This document shows, piece after piece, positions 10,435 through 22,084 of a stretch of DNA of 64,000 nucleotides (position 1 is the first letter of the stretch; every line of letters begins with the position of its first letter). The notes beneath the pieces were generated by a model. That model was not told the origin of the DNA. It ran no database searches and saw only the letters and a program-made list of their open reading frames with translations. Source of the stretch: Ancistrus triradiatus (taxonomy: Eukaryota > Chordata > Actinopteri > Siluriformes > Loricariidae); NCBI GenBank assembly GCA_025084515.1, contig JAJAGP010002200.1:62001-126000 (forward strand), given 5' to 3'. The translations under genes and the position numbers were made by a program.

Positions 10435-11905
10435 TTGTGATCCATCTCTACTCTCTACAGCGTATGCCATTCAATATAGAGGGCAGCTCATAACCTAAAG
10501 CAATAATAGGTGTTCTAAACACACTAAAGAGTTATGGAGGGACATCATGCTGCTCTCACTTCAGGACTCGCTGCTGTAAGAGAGTGTGATATGGTCGCCT
10601 GGAAGGCACCTCATGGTTCATCAGGACAGGGAACTCTAATTACAGTGCGTCAGTGATTCTTAATCCGGCGAAGAGGGAGGATTACAGAGCTTCTTATTGT
10701 GAAGCTGTTTCAACACCTCCGATCTGTCTCGCTTCAGCCGAGGTGATGGTACAGCATAAATAACATCTGCACTTTTTCTTCTCATATCCCTGTGTCTGAG
10801 GACCTACTGTGTGCAAACGGACTAACAGGGATTAGTTTTATTTAGTCGGACTGTGCTGTAAACACAGAGTCAGACCCTATGGAATCTGTTTTGTGCTATT
10901 CATTCAGCAATGAACCAAAACTTTATGGCTACTCACACATGGAGAATAACACTGATTATCTTGATTGAGTTCCACATGTCATCGTCTGGGATATATTAGA
11001 CACTAGGACATTGAACATCTCCAAAATATGGGGTTGCACTCAGTCAGTGGTCTGAGGAAGGTCAAACAAAAAGTGGCAATGACGGCTATCCTGTCTGGGG
11101 CATAGTACATTCCTCTGACATGAAAATGTGAACTATTTTAAAAAAGCCTTTTTTTTGCCTCAAAGCTATGCATACCAGACACGATGTAATTTTTTGGAAT
11201 GTCACTGCCTTGTTCAAAAAATTTTTGCAGTGAAAAATAAAAAAAAGTCTTCTTTAAGTGATGAAGATATCAGTTTGCTGCTCACATAAAAATGCAAACA
11301 CCAATATTGGGTATATCCGGACAAAGGATATATATTTTGGACGAAGGAAAGTCCACGAAAGTTTCACCGCCTCATAAAAGAGCTTGCATGGACACAATTG
11401 TTTGATTTTAGGAGGCCTATCCAGTTACTTATCAATTATAGCTTTTGCTCAATTATACTTTATTATTAATTGTTAGTAATTTACTGCTATTTTATTAACA
11501 TCTTCCCAAACCTAAACATTTTATAAGCAAGTTAAATGGTTCTGTAGTTCAGATGAGGAACAACAGAGGTCAAAGGAATGTGAAGTCGAAAACATCTTGT
11601 TTTCATTCAGTCCAGTGCCAAGTATGAAAATGCAGAAGGCGGAAAGGCAGACTGAAAATACAGGAGCTACTCCATGAGGTGCAGAAGCGACAGTGATGCC
11701 GTTGGTCATTGAGTTTTTGTTGCCGGCGATAGTTCATACAATTCAAACAGAGGACGAATAAAATAATGTTGCATTTTCGTCCGAAAGATCATATCTGGTG
11801 TGGAATATACTGTCATTATACACATTATGATGCAGGGAGTCACGTGGCGGGAGCGAAGAACACTGGGAAATGTAGTGATGAAAAGCCTGTTTATTGTTGG
11901 ATGTG
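10435..11905. other. Non-repetitive-looking DNA without a supported gene
   Basis: About 1.5 kb without recognised repeats. It is less AT-rich around 10450-10760 than the flanks. Open frames at 11521-11709 and 11706-11960 (both minus) have no recognisable domain and no splice support. Confidence 0.45.
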
Positions 11906-12088
11906 CTACAGTGGTGCTTGAAAGTTTGTGAACCCGTTGGAATTTTCTATATTTCCGCATAAATATGAACTAAAACATCATGAGATTTTCACACAAGTCC
12001 TAAAAGTAGATCAAGAGAATCCAGTTAAACAAATGAAACAAAAATATTATACTTGGTCATTCATTTAATGAAGAAGATGATCCAATAT

Positions 12089-13394
12089 CCAATTACTGCA
12101 GATGCTCCCCCTAGCCCTCTCCCTATTTTTTGCATTGTTAATAGCATAAATATTCTTAATACACAGTCCAAAACACAAACTCAAAAGATTTAATACTGTT
12201 ATGACTACCTGCATACCGATTTTCAACCGTCTACATGCAGCCATTCACCAGAAATCACCTACCAAACACAGCTGTCCGCCATGTTTGTTTACATAAAAAA
12301 CCATACCTCCCCAACTATTTTGCCTTTTAAAATATACTTAGGATGTAAAATAACTTTTGATTTTATTATACAAAATTCACTTACCGTCTAAAAAACTCCA
12401 TGATACCGTTAAACTGCACATAAAATGTCAGTAAAGTCCTTTTTTCACTTGCTCACGTCGTTCCATAAAAATGCATTCATTTCCAATGTAACCAGAGATG
12501 AGCGTTTGTAGTGTTCTCACTACAAAACACGAGGTTCCCTCTAAAGTCTACATAAGATATCCCCTATGGGAGGTCTCTGTAAATCCTCAGTTCGTTTTTT
12601 GTTCTTGAGCTTCCAAATTTTATTGGTTAGCGTTTTTTTCAGCCACTCCAATCATTACAGCAGAGGAGTGGTTGCTATGCAGAATAGGGAAATAAAGGTT
12701 GTGTGTAGGCACTGAGTGAATGACCCCCCTTCCGATGGAAAGCTAACAGTCTAAGCATTCCAATGGTATGTCACATGACATGCTCATGCTCACAGAGCAC
12801 CTAGGGGAGGGGTTTAAAGAGCCATACAGCCTGAAAAACAGCCTGGCTCAGAAATGCAGAGGACTATATTTAGCGTGATTTATTCAGATCAATAGCAAAA
12901 TAACACTGAATTGTGACTAATATTTGTTTGTTCTATTACAGAAGACATAAAAAGCTTGCAACCACTTGATTTATGATGACAGGCTTCTTTTTATTTGTAT
13001 TTTTAGAAGTTATGACATATTTCGAGATGAATGGTGATCAAAACTAAAAAAAGCTGTGTAACTCTTGAATACTTTATTGTATCTGTTCCAAATTTTGGAT
13101 TTAGCTTTACAAGTCCCTGGTGAAACATAAAATGTACAGCATGGATCATTTTCACTCACCATCATCCACACACACATTATACACCATTTTTTTTCTGTAT
13201 TTAATCTTCCCAAATGGAACTTAAATGATGAAATTAGAAGCCTGTAAGTGAAGAAATATGTTGGCCTAAGTGTTTACTTCAATTTAAGCCCTGAATGATC
13301 ATTGTGCTTTATGTAAAACCTAAAATAACCAGTGTTTTAATGTAATAGTGCAAAGCACTTGAAAAGAGCTTGCTTTAAATTTAGCAGCATAGGG
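12089..13394. mobile_element. Unidentified 1.3 kb insertion within family F copy 1
   Basis: Comparison with the uninterrupted family F sequence at 26370 and 47925 (GATCCAATATTACA) places this block as an insertion. ATAT occurs on both sides (12085-12088 and 13395-13398) and once in the uninterrupted copies, so a 4-bp target duplication is possible. The inner ends read CCAATTACTG and CATAGGG, with no convincing terminal inverted repeat. It contains no good coding frame. It could be a non-autonomous DNA transposon of another superfamily. Confidence 0.5.
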
Positions 13395-14250
13395 ATATTA
13401 CATATTAGTGAGTGACAAAAGTATGTGAGCCTTTGCTTTCAGTATCTGGTGTGACCCCCCTGTGCAGCAATAACTGCAGCTAAACGTTTCCTGTAACTGT
13501 TGATCAGTCCTGCACACCGGCTTGGAGGAACTTTAGCCCATTCCTCCGTACAGAACAGCTTCAGCTCTGGGATGTTGGTGGGTTTCCTCACATTAGCTGC
13601 TCACTTCAGGTCCTTCCACAACATTTCCCATTGGATAAGGTCAGACTTTGATTGGCCATTCCAAACATGAACTTATTCTTCTGCTACCATCTTTGGTTAG
13701 TTAGAACGGACTGTGTGCTCTAGGGCGTTGTCTTGCTTTTGCAGACCCACCTTCTCTGAGATTAGTTAATGGACAGAGTTGTCCTGACATTTCCTTTAGG
13801 ATTCTCGAGTTATCATTCAGAATTCATGTTCCATCAATGAGGCAAGCCGTCTGGCCCAGATTGCAGCATAACAGGCTCCAACATGATACTACCACCACCA
13901 GTTTCACAGATGGGATAAGGTTCTTCTGATGGAATGCAGTGTTTTCCTTTCTTCCAAACATAAACGCTTCTTTTTAAACAAAAGTTTCTATTTTGGTTCT
14001 CATCCGTACACAAAACCATTCTTCAAATAGAACTGAGGCTTGTCCACGTGATCTTTAGCAAACTGCAGACGAGCAGCAAGTTCTTTTTGGAGAGCAGTGG
14101 CTTCTCCTTGCAGACCTGACATGCACCACCCTTGTTTGTTCAGTGTTTTCTGATGGGGATATGAACATTAACATTAGCCAATGTGAGAGAGGCACCTTCA
14201 CTGCTTAGAATACCCTGGGCTCCTTTGTGAACCTTGCCAACTATGAAACC
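13393..14250 (-). pseudogene. Broken transposase, family F copy 1
   Basis: The minus strand carries the C-terminal and central parts of a Tc1 transposase in several frames. The sequence antisense to AACTGCAGCTAAACGTTTCC is the ancestral C-terminal YRKRLAAV-type region, and further right lie the GGGSIM motif and a DENQ-type replacement of the usual WTDETK motif. The N-terminal HTH is absent because the copy is truncated at its right end. Confidence 0.75.
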
Positions 14251-14715
14251 ATACACACCATATACACGGTAAATCACTGGCACTTAGGAACAAGAAGAAA
14301 AGATGAAAAGCGGAGGTGTGTTGTCAGAAAGGAAATTCCAAAGATATATGTACTGAATGTTCTCTTAGCCTTAAGGTTTTTTTTCCACATCCTTTTTCTG
14401 CCAAGTTTTTTATACAGTGCTTTTTTTACAACACAGCTTGTTATTAGCCGCTATAAGACAACACATGCATTAAAATTGCAATTAACTTTTGTTGTGAATG
14501 TAGGTTGTTATAGGGTTTGGTTGGGTGGTTATTCCAGAAAACAGCGGTTTAAAAAATGGACCACCAAAATTTCCGTTCACCTTGACTAATTTACTTACTT
14601 TCAGTCAAAAGATGGCAGAGTCTTTAGAGATGGACGTTTTTGGGACATTATAATGGTGGTAGATGGCGCTTAAATTGTCTGGTCCATTGAGATTAACTTG
14701 CATTCGTGCAATGTT
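14251..14715. other. No supported gene
   Basis: Contains a 120-codon open frame (14227-14589) that begins inside the truncated transposon and has no recognisable domain, so I treat it as chance. Nothing else seen. Confidence 0.45.
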
Positions 14716-14716
14716 A

Positions 14717-16304
14717 CAGTAGTATGAAAAGTTTGGGCACCCTGATAATTTTCATGATTTTAAGTTAATAAATCATTGGTTGTTCAGATCAGCAACTTGA
14801 GTTAGATATATTATATAGACCGATGAACACAGTGATATTTGAGAAAGTGAAATGAAGTAGTTTAAGGATTTTACAGAAAGTGGCAGTAATTATTCAAACA
14901 AAATTAGGCAGGTGCCATAACAATTGGGCACACCAACAAAAAATGACAAGCAATATTTTTAGGAGATCCTCCTTTTGTAATAGAAATAACAGCCCCGCCC
15001 TAAACGATTCATCGCTTACAGTCTGGATTCTGGTGAAGGTGCTTTGAGGACCATTCTTTCTTAGAAACATCTCCAGTTCAGTCAGGTTGGGGTTTGTTGT
15101 TTTCCGAGATGGACAGCCCACATTTGTCAGGAATATTCATGTCTGGGGACTGAGATGGCAATTCCAGAACGTGTTACTGGTTCCTCTGCAATGAGCCTTA
15201 GTAGATTTTTGAAGCAGGCTTTGGGGTGGGGTCGTTGGCCTCGGTGCAACCTTTTGTCAATGATTATTGAACATTGCTTCTCAAGAATCTGGAGAGGAGA
15301 TTAACTGGAATCCATGCGACCACCCTCAACTTTAACAAGATTCATCAGTACCTGACACTGCCACACAGTCCCCACAGCATGATGGAACCGCACAATTTTA
15401 CTGCGGTAGCAAGTGTTGCCTTGGATGCTGTTGTTCTTTTACGCTCCTTGTTATGTCAATAACTTCAATTTTAGTTTCATCAGTAGACAGCACTTTATTC
15501 CAAAATGAAGATGGATTGTCTAAATGTGCTTGTAGCACACCTCAAGTGACTTGTTTGTGGCGTTGTTGCCCAGAAAAGGCTCTCTGCCATTTACTCTCCC
15601 CACACAGCCTCTTCCTTGTGAACAAGTGCGCTGTGTAGTTGAACGATTGAACAGTGACACCATCTGCCGCAAGATGAGGTTGTAGGTATGTGGAGGTGGT
15701 TTCATGTGGCTGGACTAGACGTTCTCACCATCCTTCGCCTAGGCCTATTGAGATTTTCATTGGTCTTGCCACCGTCGGGAGTTCCTTAAACTAGAACCTG
15801 TTGCCTGTGGTCTTCCATTGCCCTCACTAGTTCCTCACAGGTGGAAACTGACAGCTGAAATCTCTGAGAGAGATTTTCCCTTTCCCTGAAAACCATGATG
15901 TTGGGAACAACTTTGTTTTCAGGCCATTGTTGCCACTCTATTCGAAGAAGATGCAAAGAGGAGAAAAACTTCCAATTGGCCACCTTAACACTTTCTATAG
16001 TTGGATTCACTTGTGTTATGTAGATCGAAGGGTCAATGAGCTTACAAAACAAATTTGGTGTTCCAATAATTAGTGCTAAAGGTATTTCAAAATGAAAGGG
16101 TGCCCAAATGTATGCACCGCCTAATGGTGTTGAATAATTACTGCAGACTTCTGTAAAACCTATAACTTATTTCACTTCTCAAATATCATGGTGTTCATCT
16201 GCTATATGATATATTTACCTGAAATTGCTGAGCTGGACAACCAATGATTTATAAAGAAAAATCATGAAAATTATCAGGGGTGCCCAAACTTTTTCATACG
16301 ACTG
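14717..16304 (-). mobile_element. Tc1-like transposon, family A, copy 2, full length
   Basis: TA flanks at 14715-14716 and 16305-16306. The ends are CAGTAGTATGAAAAGTTTGG and CCAAACTTTTTCATACGACTG. The body is family A in inverse orientation to the 7.6 kb copy, so the transposase reads on the minus strand. Pieces are visible at 15786-16052 (RFQLSVSTCEELVRA, the HTH part) and 14894-15121 (C-terminal part with NLTELEMFLRKNG). Many frameshifts make it inactive. Length 1588 bp. Confidence 0.92.
14894..16052 (-). pseudogene. Broken Tc1 transposase (family A, copy 2)
   Basis: In minus-strand order, an N-terminal segment at 16052-15786 ends in the HTH region with REELVRAMEDH-like sequence. A middle segment follows around 15705-15500, and a C-terminal segment with LTELEMFLRKNGPQSTFTRI lies near 15085. 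No frame holds all three catalytic acidic residues. Breaks differ in position from those of the 7.6 kb copy, so the two decayed independently. Confidence 0.8.
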
Positions 16305-16306
16305 TA

Positions 16307-17600
16307 TCATTCGTTTCCATGTTCATGATCAGGGTGTATTAGATTTGAATGCTTCTTGTGTCTTCCATCTTTCAGCATAATGTTCTGATTATTTATTTGT
16401 TTGTGGCAACCATGTTTCAAAGGCATACATTACGTACACACTATAAACCGGACATGAGAGTGCTTGATGCTGGAGAAGTAGGCTGTTTTAGTTCTAACGT
16501 CATCCATCTCTGAAAGTACTGCATGATGTATTTCAAATGTGGACATTTTTTAGGGGAATATAGGTTGAATGTAACTGTAATAGACATTGAAACCATTTTT
16601 TGATATTATCAACAGGCTATTCCATGACTTGTTTCCAATCTTCAAGTAAGATTAATAAATTATGTATCATTTCTAGCTCTCAGTTTCTCAGAACTGCTAT
16701 TGTAAATAGATTGATAATAACAGCCCTCACATCTCTGTTAATCACCTGCAAATCGCCCTGAACGAATCTTATAATGACTATTGTTGCAATAAAGCACATC
16801 CCAACCCCCCACCCAATACACTCTTGTTAGTTTTGGGCATTTGAATGGTTTGGCCGAAACTTTAAATCAGAAATCATACCACGAGTAGCATATTGTGTTA
16901 TTCCTTGTTAACACCTGCTATTTCTTTGCCTGTTTTGTCTGGAACGTGGTTGGTGAGAGATGTCTGACGTTCTAATTGTTTTATTTTTGTATACTGTAAA
17001 GTTACACATCTGAAGACAGTATGACGATATGACAACCGTCCATACCAACCAACCCTAGCTTGTTCTATTCAATCCCATAGGTTCAGCAAGTGCACAATTT
17101 CTACACATAAGCCATTATATATCCGCTAGTCAAAAACTTATCACTCGGACACGTACACAAGAGGTTAACTCATTATTATATCAGAGACCAGACTAGAAAT
17201 ACCTAAATCCATACAGTGATACAAACCCACACCTTGCTTTCCAGGCCTTTATTCTCATTTCCACATCCGAAAAGCAATTTTTTAGTCGCGTTGTAATACA
17301 AATCCTCCTCGTGATCATCTGAAAAGAATTCATTTCGAGCCTTCATTCATATTGCATATCATTGTAAGGAGAGAGTGTGGAAATCAAAAGGTGCAGTGAA
17401 GCAAAGACGGAGCGCAGCTTTCGGAATATTCACTCAGCGTGACAGCATAAATTTAGGCTTATCTGAAACTTTGGGCAACCCTGATCAAATGAGGTTTGTT
17501 AACGAAAATAACAAGTTTTGCAGGGAACAAAATAACAGGAAAAAATGAAAGAAATGAATCAGTTTTTTTTCCCCAACATTTTGTAGTTTGCCTGTTAACC
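16307..17600. other. No recognised gene or repeat
   Basis: Roughly 1.3 kb of AT-rich sequence. No open frame above 60 codons with sense, and no repeat I recognise. Confidence 0.5.
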
Positions 17601-17655
17601 TTTACATTTGCATTTGCAGCATTTAGCAGACACCCAGAGCGACTTACAGAAGTGC
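17601..17655 (-). repeat. UnaL2-type LINE/SINE tail, minus strand
   Basis: The complement reads GTAAGTCGCTCTGGGTGTCT then GCTAAATGCTGCAAATG, the 3' tail shared by L2-clade LINEs and their SINEs. Only the tail is identifiable. The short open frame crossing it has no meaning. Confidence 0.65.
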
Positions 17656-18100
17656 TCTGTGTTCTTCTTAGTAGATATTACCTCATGCGAGTACGAATAG
17701 GAAACATCGCAAGAAGACCATCCAACTAGGACCTGATAAGGTTCGTCCAGCATCAATTCCAATCCGCAAACCTTTAGTCAGTCCACATCACCCCTCGCTC
17801 CTCCTCATGTTGACTGAGGATGCCATGCCACCAAAGCTATTACCTGCTTGAGAATGTTAGAACCTATAGTAACTCCATTTATATTAGATCTAATAATGCC
17901 AAAAGACTCACTTATTTTATTATATTCATTAGTTTAGTTTTATGTATTATATTCTATTGCTTTATATTTTCTATTGTATTATATTCTCCATAATTTTGTC
18001 CAACATCTATTTTCATCTATCTTTTATGTTTTTACGTTCTCCATTTACCTTTGTATATTTAGTAGTATCATTATTATAATAAATGTAAATTATTCTTAAA
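17656..18100. other. AT-rich spacer, nothing recognised
   Basis: Includes a TATT-rich low-complexity stretch at 17910-18080. No gene or clear repeat. Confidence 0.45.
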
Positions 18101-18102
18101 TA

Positions 18103-19706
18103 CAGTGGTATGAAAAAGTTTGGGCACGACTGATAATTTTCATGATTTTAGTTTAAATCAGGGTTGTCAGATCAGCAAATTGAGTTAAATATATCATATC
18201 GCAGATGAAACCACAGTGATTATTTGAGAAGTGAAAGCAGTTTATAGGATTACAGAAAGTGTGCAGTAACTATGCAAACAAAATTAGGCAGGTGCATAAA
18301 TTTGGGCACCCAACAGAAAAATACATCAATATTTAGTAGAGTCCTCCTTTGGTAGAAATAACAGCGCTCTAAAACATTCCTACAGCTACCAGTCTGATTT
18401 GGTTAAGGTTGCGTGGGACCATTCTTCTTTAGAAGAAACATCTCCAGTTCAGTCAGTTCAGGTTTGATGGTTTCGAAAAGCATGGACAGCCCACATTTGC
18501 AGTAATTATTTAATGTCATGGGGACGAGATGCCATTCCAGAACGTTGTACTGGTTCCTTGCACAGGAATGCCTTAGTAGATTTTGAGCAGGCTTTGCGGG
18601 TCGTTGGCCTCGGTGCAACTTGTCCACTGATTCGTGAACATTGTTCCAAGAATCTGGAGATATTAACTGGAATCCATGCGACCCTCAAACCTTTAACAGA
18701 ATTCTAGTACTGCCATGGCCACACAGTCCCAAGCATGATGGAACCGCACCAAATTAGTGTGGCGTAGCATTAGCAAGGTTTGTCTTGGGATGCTGTGTTC
18801 TTTTTCCGCTCTTGTTATGTCAAATATAACTCAATTTTAGTTTCATCAGTACACAGATTTATTCCAAAATGAGCTGGATTGTCAATGTTGTGTAGCACCC
18901 CTCAAGTGACTCTGTTTGTGGCGTCTGTCTGCACGAAAGGATCTTTGCCATTACTCTCCCCATACAGCCTCTCCTTGTGCAAAGGCGGCTGTTGTATAGT
19001 AGTTGAACATGAAACAGTGACACCATCTGCCAGCAAAAGATGAGGTTGTAGGGTCTTGGAGGTGGTCTTGTGGCTTGAAATAGGCTGTTCTCACCATCCT
19101 TCGCCTCTGCCTATCTGAGATTTTTCTTGGTCGCCACTTCGGGAGTTGCCCTAACTAGAACGGTGCCTGCTGTGGTCTTCCATTGACCTTCACTTATGTT
19201 CCCTCACAAGTGGAAACTGACAGCTGAAATCTCTGAGAGAGCTTTTACTTTCCCTGAACCATGATGTGGAACAACCTTTGTTTTCAGGCCATTGAGAGAG
19301 TTGTTTTGAGGTCCCATGTTGCCACTCTTCAGAGGAAGATTGCAAAGAGGAGAAAAACTTCCAATTGGCCACCTAACCCTTTCTCATCGTGGATTCACTT
19401 GTGTATGTATGTAGATCAAGGGTCAATTGAGCTTACAACAAATTTTTTGGTTTCCATAATTAGTGCTAAAGGTATTCAAATGACAAGGGTGCCCCAAATT
19501 TATGCACCTGCACTAATTTTGTTTGAATTAATTACTGCACACTTTCTGTTAAAACTATAAAACTTCATTTCCACTTCTCAAAATACACGGTGTTCATCTG
19601 CCATATGATATATTTACCTGAAATGCCTGAAAGATGGACAACCAATGATTTATAAAGAAAAAATCATGAAAATTATAAGGGGTGCCCCAAACTTTTCATA
19701 CCACTG
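18103..19706 (-). mobile_element. Tc1-like transposon, family A, copy 3, full length
   Basis: Starts after TA at 18101-18102 with CAGTGGTATGAAAAAGTTTG and ends with CAAACTTTTCATACCACTG. Orientation as in the 14.7 kb copy. Minus-strand transposase pieces include 18403-18688 (NQYNVLEWH and LTELEMFLLKKNG) and an N-terminal piece at 19190-19372 (MANWKFFSSLQSS, WPENKGCSTSWF). Many one- and two-base indels separate it from its sisters. Length about 1604 bp. Confidence 0.9.
18403..19372 (-). pseudogene. Broken Tc1 transposase (family A, copy 3)
   Basis: Fragments in three frames on the minus strand follow the same order as the other two copies: an N-terminal region, a middle with little continuous frame, and a C-terminal region with QYNVLEW and ELTELEMFL. 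The DDE residues cannot be read in one frame. Inactive. Confidence 0.8.
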
Positions 19707-19714
19707 CTAATTTA

Positions 19715-19885
19715 GAGTATTCTTAAGTATACAGCCTAGTCTTCCCATGAAGGTTGAGTCCTTTTTGATGCTTGGTCCTCCCCAAGGTTTCTGCCTCATT
19801 AGCCATTTTAAATGTTTTTCTTGCCATTGTCGCTCAGCCTGCTCGGTTGGGGCTGTGGGCCTAGATACAGTATTTGTAGAGCTGT
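19715..19885 (-). repeat. Minus-strand copy of the TCAAGTCAAGT-type repeat
   Basis: Contains GTCCTTTTTGATGCTTGGTCCTCCCCAAGGTTTCTGCC and TTTTTCTTGCCATTGTCGC, the complements of phrases in the repeat at 6771-6965 and 44940-45000. Non-coding relic. Confidence 0.5.
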
Positions 19886-20189
19886 TTTGAGAGCTGTTCT
19901 GTTCTAAAAAGCTCCCGAGAAATAGAAGTAAATGCACAGACAATCACAAAGGAGAAGAACAACACATGTTTTTTTAAATAATTATGTCAGTGCAGCTTCA
20001 TTCACTGGAATGACTGAAGCAGCTAGTGATTTTTTCAAATTAAAAAATAAGGCTAATACAAAATGTTGAATCTCTGTCACACTCACGTGTGTACTTATGT
20101 GTTCACTTCCTAATAATGACAGTGATGAAAAAGCTATTGTGGGCACAAATACATGTAGTAATTATAACAGTTGTTGTTTTCTGGTCATC

Positions 20190-21548
20190 TTCATTTCATT
20201 TTTTAATAAACATCCATTCCTGTATTTCGGGCCTTCAGCACATTCCAAAAAAGTTGGGATGGTGGGAAATTACAGCTAGTAATGATTTTAAAAGGTTAAC
20301 AGGTGAATCTCAAACAGGTGATTATAATCATGATTTGGTACAAAAGCAACATCCAGGAAAGTCAAAAATGGCCAGAGGATCTACAGTTTATCAAGAAATG
20401 TGTAAGAAAATGACTGAAATGTTTAAAAACATGTTACTCAAAGAAAGACTGGAAGGGATTTCCATATTTCTTCCTCTAATATCATTAAACGATTCAAGGA
20501 AACTACTGAAATTCCAGTGCATTAAGGGTAAGGTCACAAGCCTAACCTGAAGAGGGGTGATCTCTGATCCCTCAGATGGCACTGCATCAAGAACCGTCAT
20601 TCATCAATAGCTGACAGAACCACATGGAAAAGGGATTACTTTATCAAACCTTTATCAAGCTCTAAAATACAGACTTACATTCACAAATGCCACTTCAAAC
20701 TTTGCACTGCAAAAAAAAAGCCTCATGTTAACCATATCCCAAAGAGACATCAACTTCTCTGGGCTCGGAGGCATCTGGGATGGAATGGGGTTTGTGCTCA
20801 GACCAATCAGTAATCCAGATCTTTTTGGAAGAAATGGACACCGTGTGCTCCGGATCAAAGACTAGAAGAACCATCCAGACTGTTATGAGGAACAAGTCCA
20901 AAAGCCGGACTCTGTCATGGTATGGGGTCGGGTCAGGGCCCTTGGTAAAGATCCTTTACACTTCTGTGATGCAGCATTACTGCAGAAAAGTACATTGAGA
21001 TTTTAGAGCAACATAAGCTGCCTTCAGGACGACATCGTTCACAGGGACTTCCATGCATTTTTCAGCAAGACAATGCAAAACCACATGCTGCACACATTAC
21101 AAAGGCATGCCTGTGGAAGAAGAGGGTACGAATACTGGACTGGCCTGCCTGCAGTCATGACCTGTCTCTAATAGAGAATTTGTGGAGAATTTTGAAACAA
21201 AAAAATGCAACGACGACCCCATACTGTTGCACAACATAAGACGTGTTTGCAGGAAGAATGGAACAAAATAACACCTGAAACACTAAATCACTTGGTATCC
21301 TCGGTGCCAAAATGTCTTTCAAGTGTTGTGAGAATGAATGGCAACATTACAAAGCGGTAAATGCTTTACTGTCCCAACTTTTTTGGAATGTGCTGCAGGC
21401 CTTGAAATGAAGAAATGAGGTTCATATTCATACTCAGGTTCATATTGTCTGCAATGAAATAAAATTCAAAGTAAATGTAAGAAACACTGTGTGTTTTGTT
21501 TATGTGAATTTCCCATACAGTCCAAACCTTTTTTTAAATTTGGGGTTG
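20190..21548 (+). mobile_element. Tc1-like transposon with GGGGTTGTA end, degraded
   Basis: The right end TTTGGGGTTGTATA (21539-21552) is the inverse of the left end seen in a second copy at 36791 (GCAACCCCAAATCATAAACG). The body carries GGGCCTTCAGCACATTCCAAAAAAGTTGGGA near the left and CCCAACTTTTTTGGAATGTGCTG near the right, a second inverted pair inside the termini. The plus strand encodes a broken Tc1-type transposase. The outer left terminus is not clearly present. The right end lies six bases from the next transposon. Confidence 0.8.
20360..21360 (+). pseudogene. Broken transposase of the GGGGTTGTA-type Tc1 element
   Basis: Plus-strand pieces spell a Tc1 transposase in shifted frames: an N-terminal segment near 20460-20530 (SNIIKRFKETTEIPV), a central VMVWG motif near 20910, a region resembling QDNAKPHA around 21070-21090 in which the reading is QQDNAKPHAA, and a C-terminal region with LQEEWNKITPETLNHLVSSV near 21250-21310. 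The catalytic Asp of the QDNA motif is present, but stops and frameshifts surround it and the last acidic motif reads out of frame. Inactive. Confidence 0.8.
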
Positions 21549-21554
21549 TATATA

Positions 21555-22079
21555 CACTGCCTGGCCAAAAAAAAAGGTCACCACCTGGAAGCAAATAGTT
21601 CAATAGTTTAAAAAAGAGCATTGGTGATTATGTTTGAGCTGGCAACAAGTTCTTTAACCCTAACTGATTCAGTGAGGAGCTTCTCATTGTTATACAACCA
21701 TGTCCAAAGACACATCCTGTGGTCATGGAAAAGATGTTCATCTGTTTCAGAAGGGTCAGATTGTGAAAGAGTGGATCAGGGAGCATGAGACATCATTATC
21801 ACACATGGATTGTCCACCACAGAGTCCAGAGCTGAACCCCATTGAGAATCTTTGGGATGTGCTGGAGGAGACTTTGTGCAGTGGAACAAATCTCCCATCA
21901 TCAATACAAGATCTTGGGGGGGGGGGGGAATAAATGCAGATCTGGACGGAAATAAATGTTGTGACATTGCAGAAGGTTGTGGAGACGCTGCCACAGCAAA
22001 TGTGTGCCCTAATCAAAACCCATCGAGGTGGGCCAACCAAATATTAGAGTGTGTGACCTTTTTTTTTGGCCAGGGAGTG
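21555..22079 (+). mobile_element. Internally deleted Tc1-like element with GCCTGGCC ends
   Basis: The left end CACTGCCTGGCCAAAAAAAAAGG and right end CCTTTTTTTTTGGCCAGGGAGTG form the terminal inverted repeats. Only 525 bp remain. The encoded frame at 21700-21933 begins like a transposase N-terminus (MSKDTS..., LFQKGQIVKEW) and jumps directly to the C-terminal end of the catalytic core (SPELNPIENLWDVLEETL). The second catalytic Asp region is deleted. A 12-base G run lies at 21915-21926. A non-autonomous derivative. Confidence 0.82.
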
Positions 22080-22084
22080 TGTGC

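Larger units (their letters stand above)
11909..14250 (-). mobile_element. Tc1-like transposon, family F, copy 1, split and truncated
   Basis: The left end CAGTGGTGCTTGAAAGTTTG follows a TA at 11907-11908 and runs to 12088. The element resumes at 13395 with ATATTACATATTAGTGAGTG and continues through antisense transposase sequence until homology to the other copies stops near 14250. The right terminal repeat is missing. The minus strand holds the transposase (for example the frame at 13834-14019, with ENQNRNFCLKRSVYVWKK and the GGGSIM motif). A 1.3 kb unrelated segment sits in the gap. Confidence 0.85.

Noticed and set aside
12089..13394. Calling the 1.3 kb insert a piggyBac element
   Set aside because: piggyBac inserts at TTAA; here the flanks are ATAT and the ends are not convincing inverted repeats.
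14227..14589. A 120-codon plus frame
   Set aside because: Begins within a truncated transposon on the wrong strand and has no recognised motif.
20089..20550. A 153-codon plus frame
   Set aside because: It joins unique DNA to the left part of a Tc1 relic; only the later part makes sense, as a damaged transposase.
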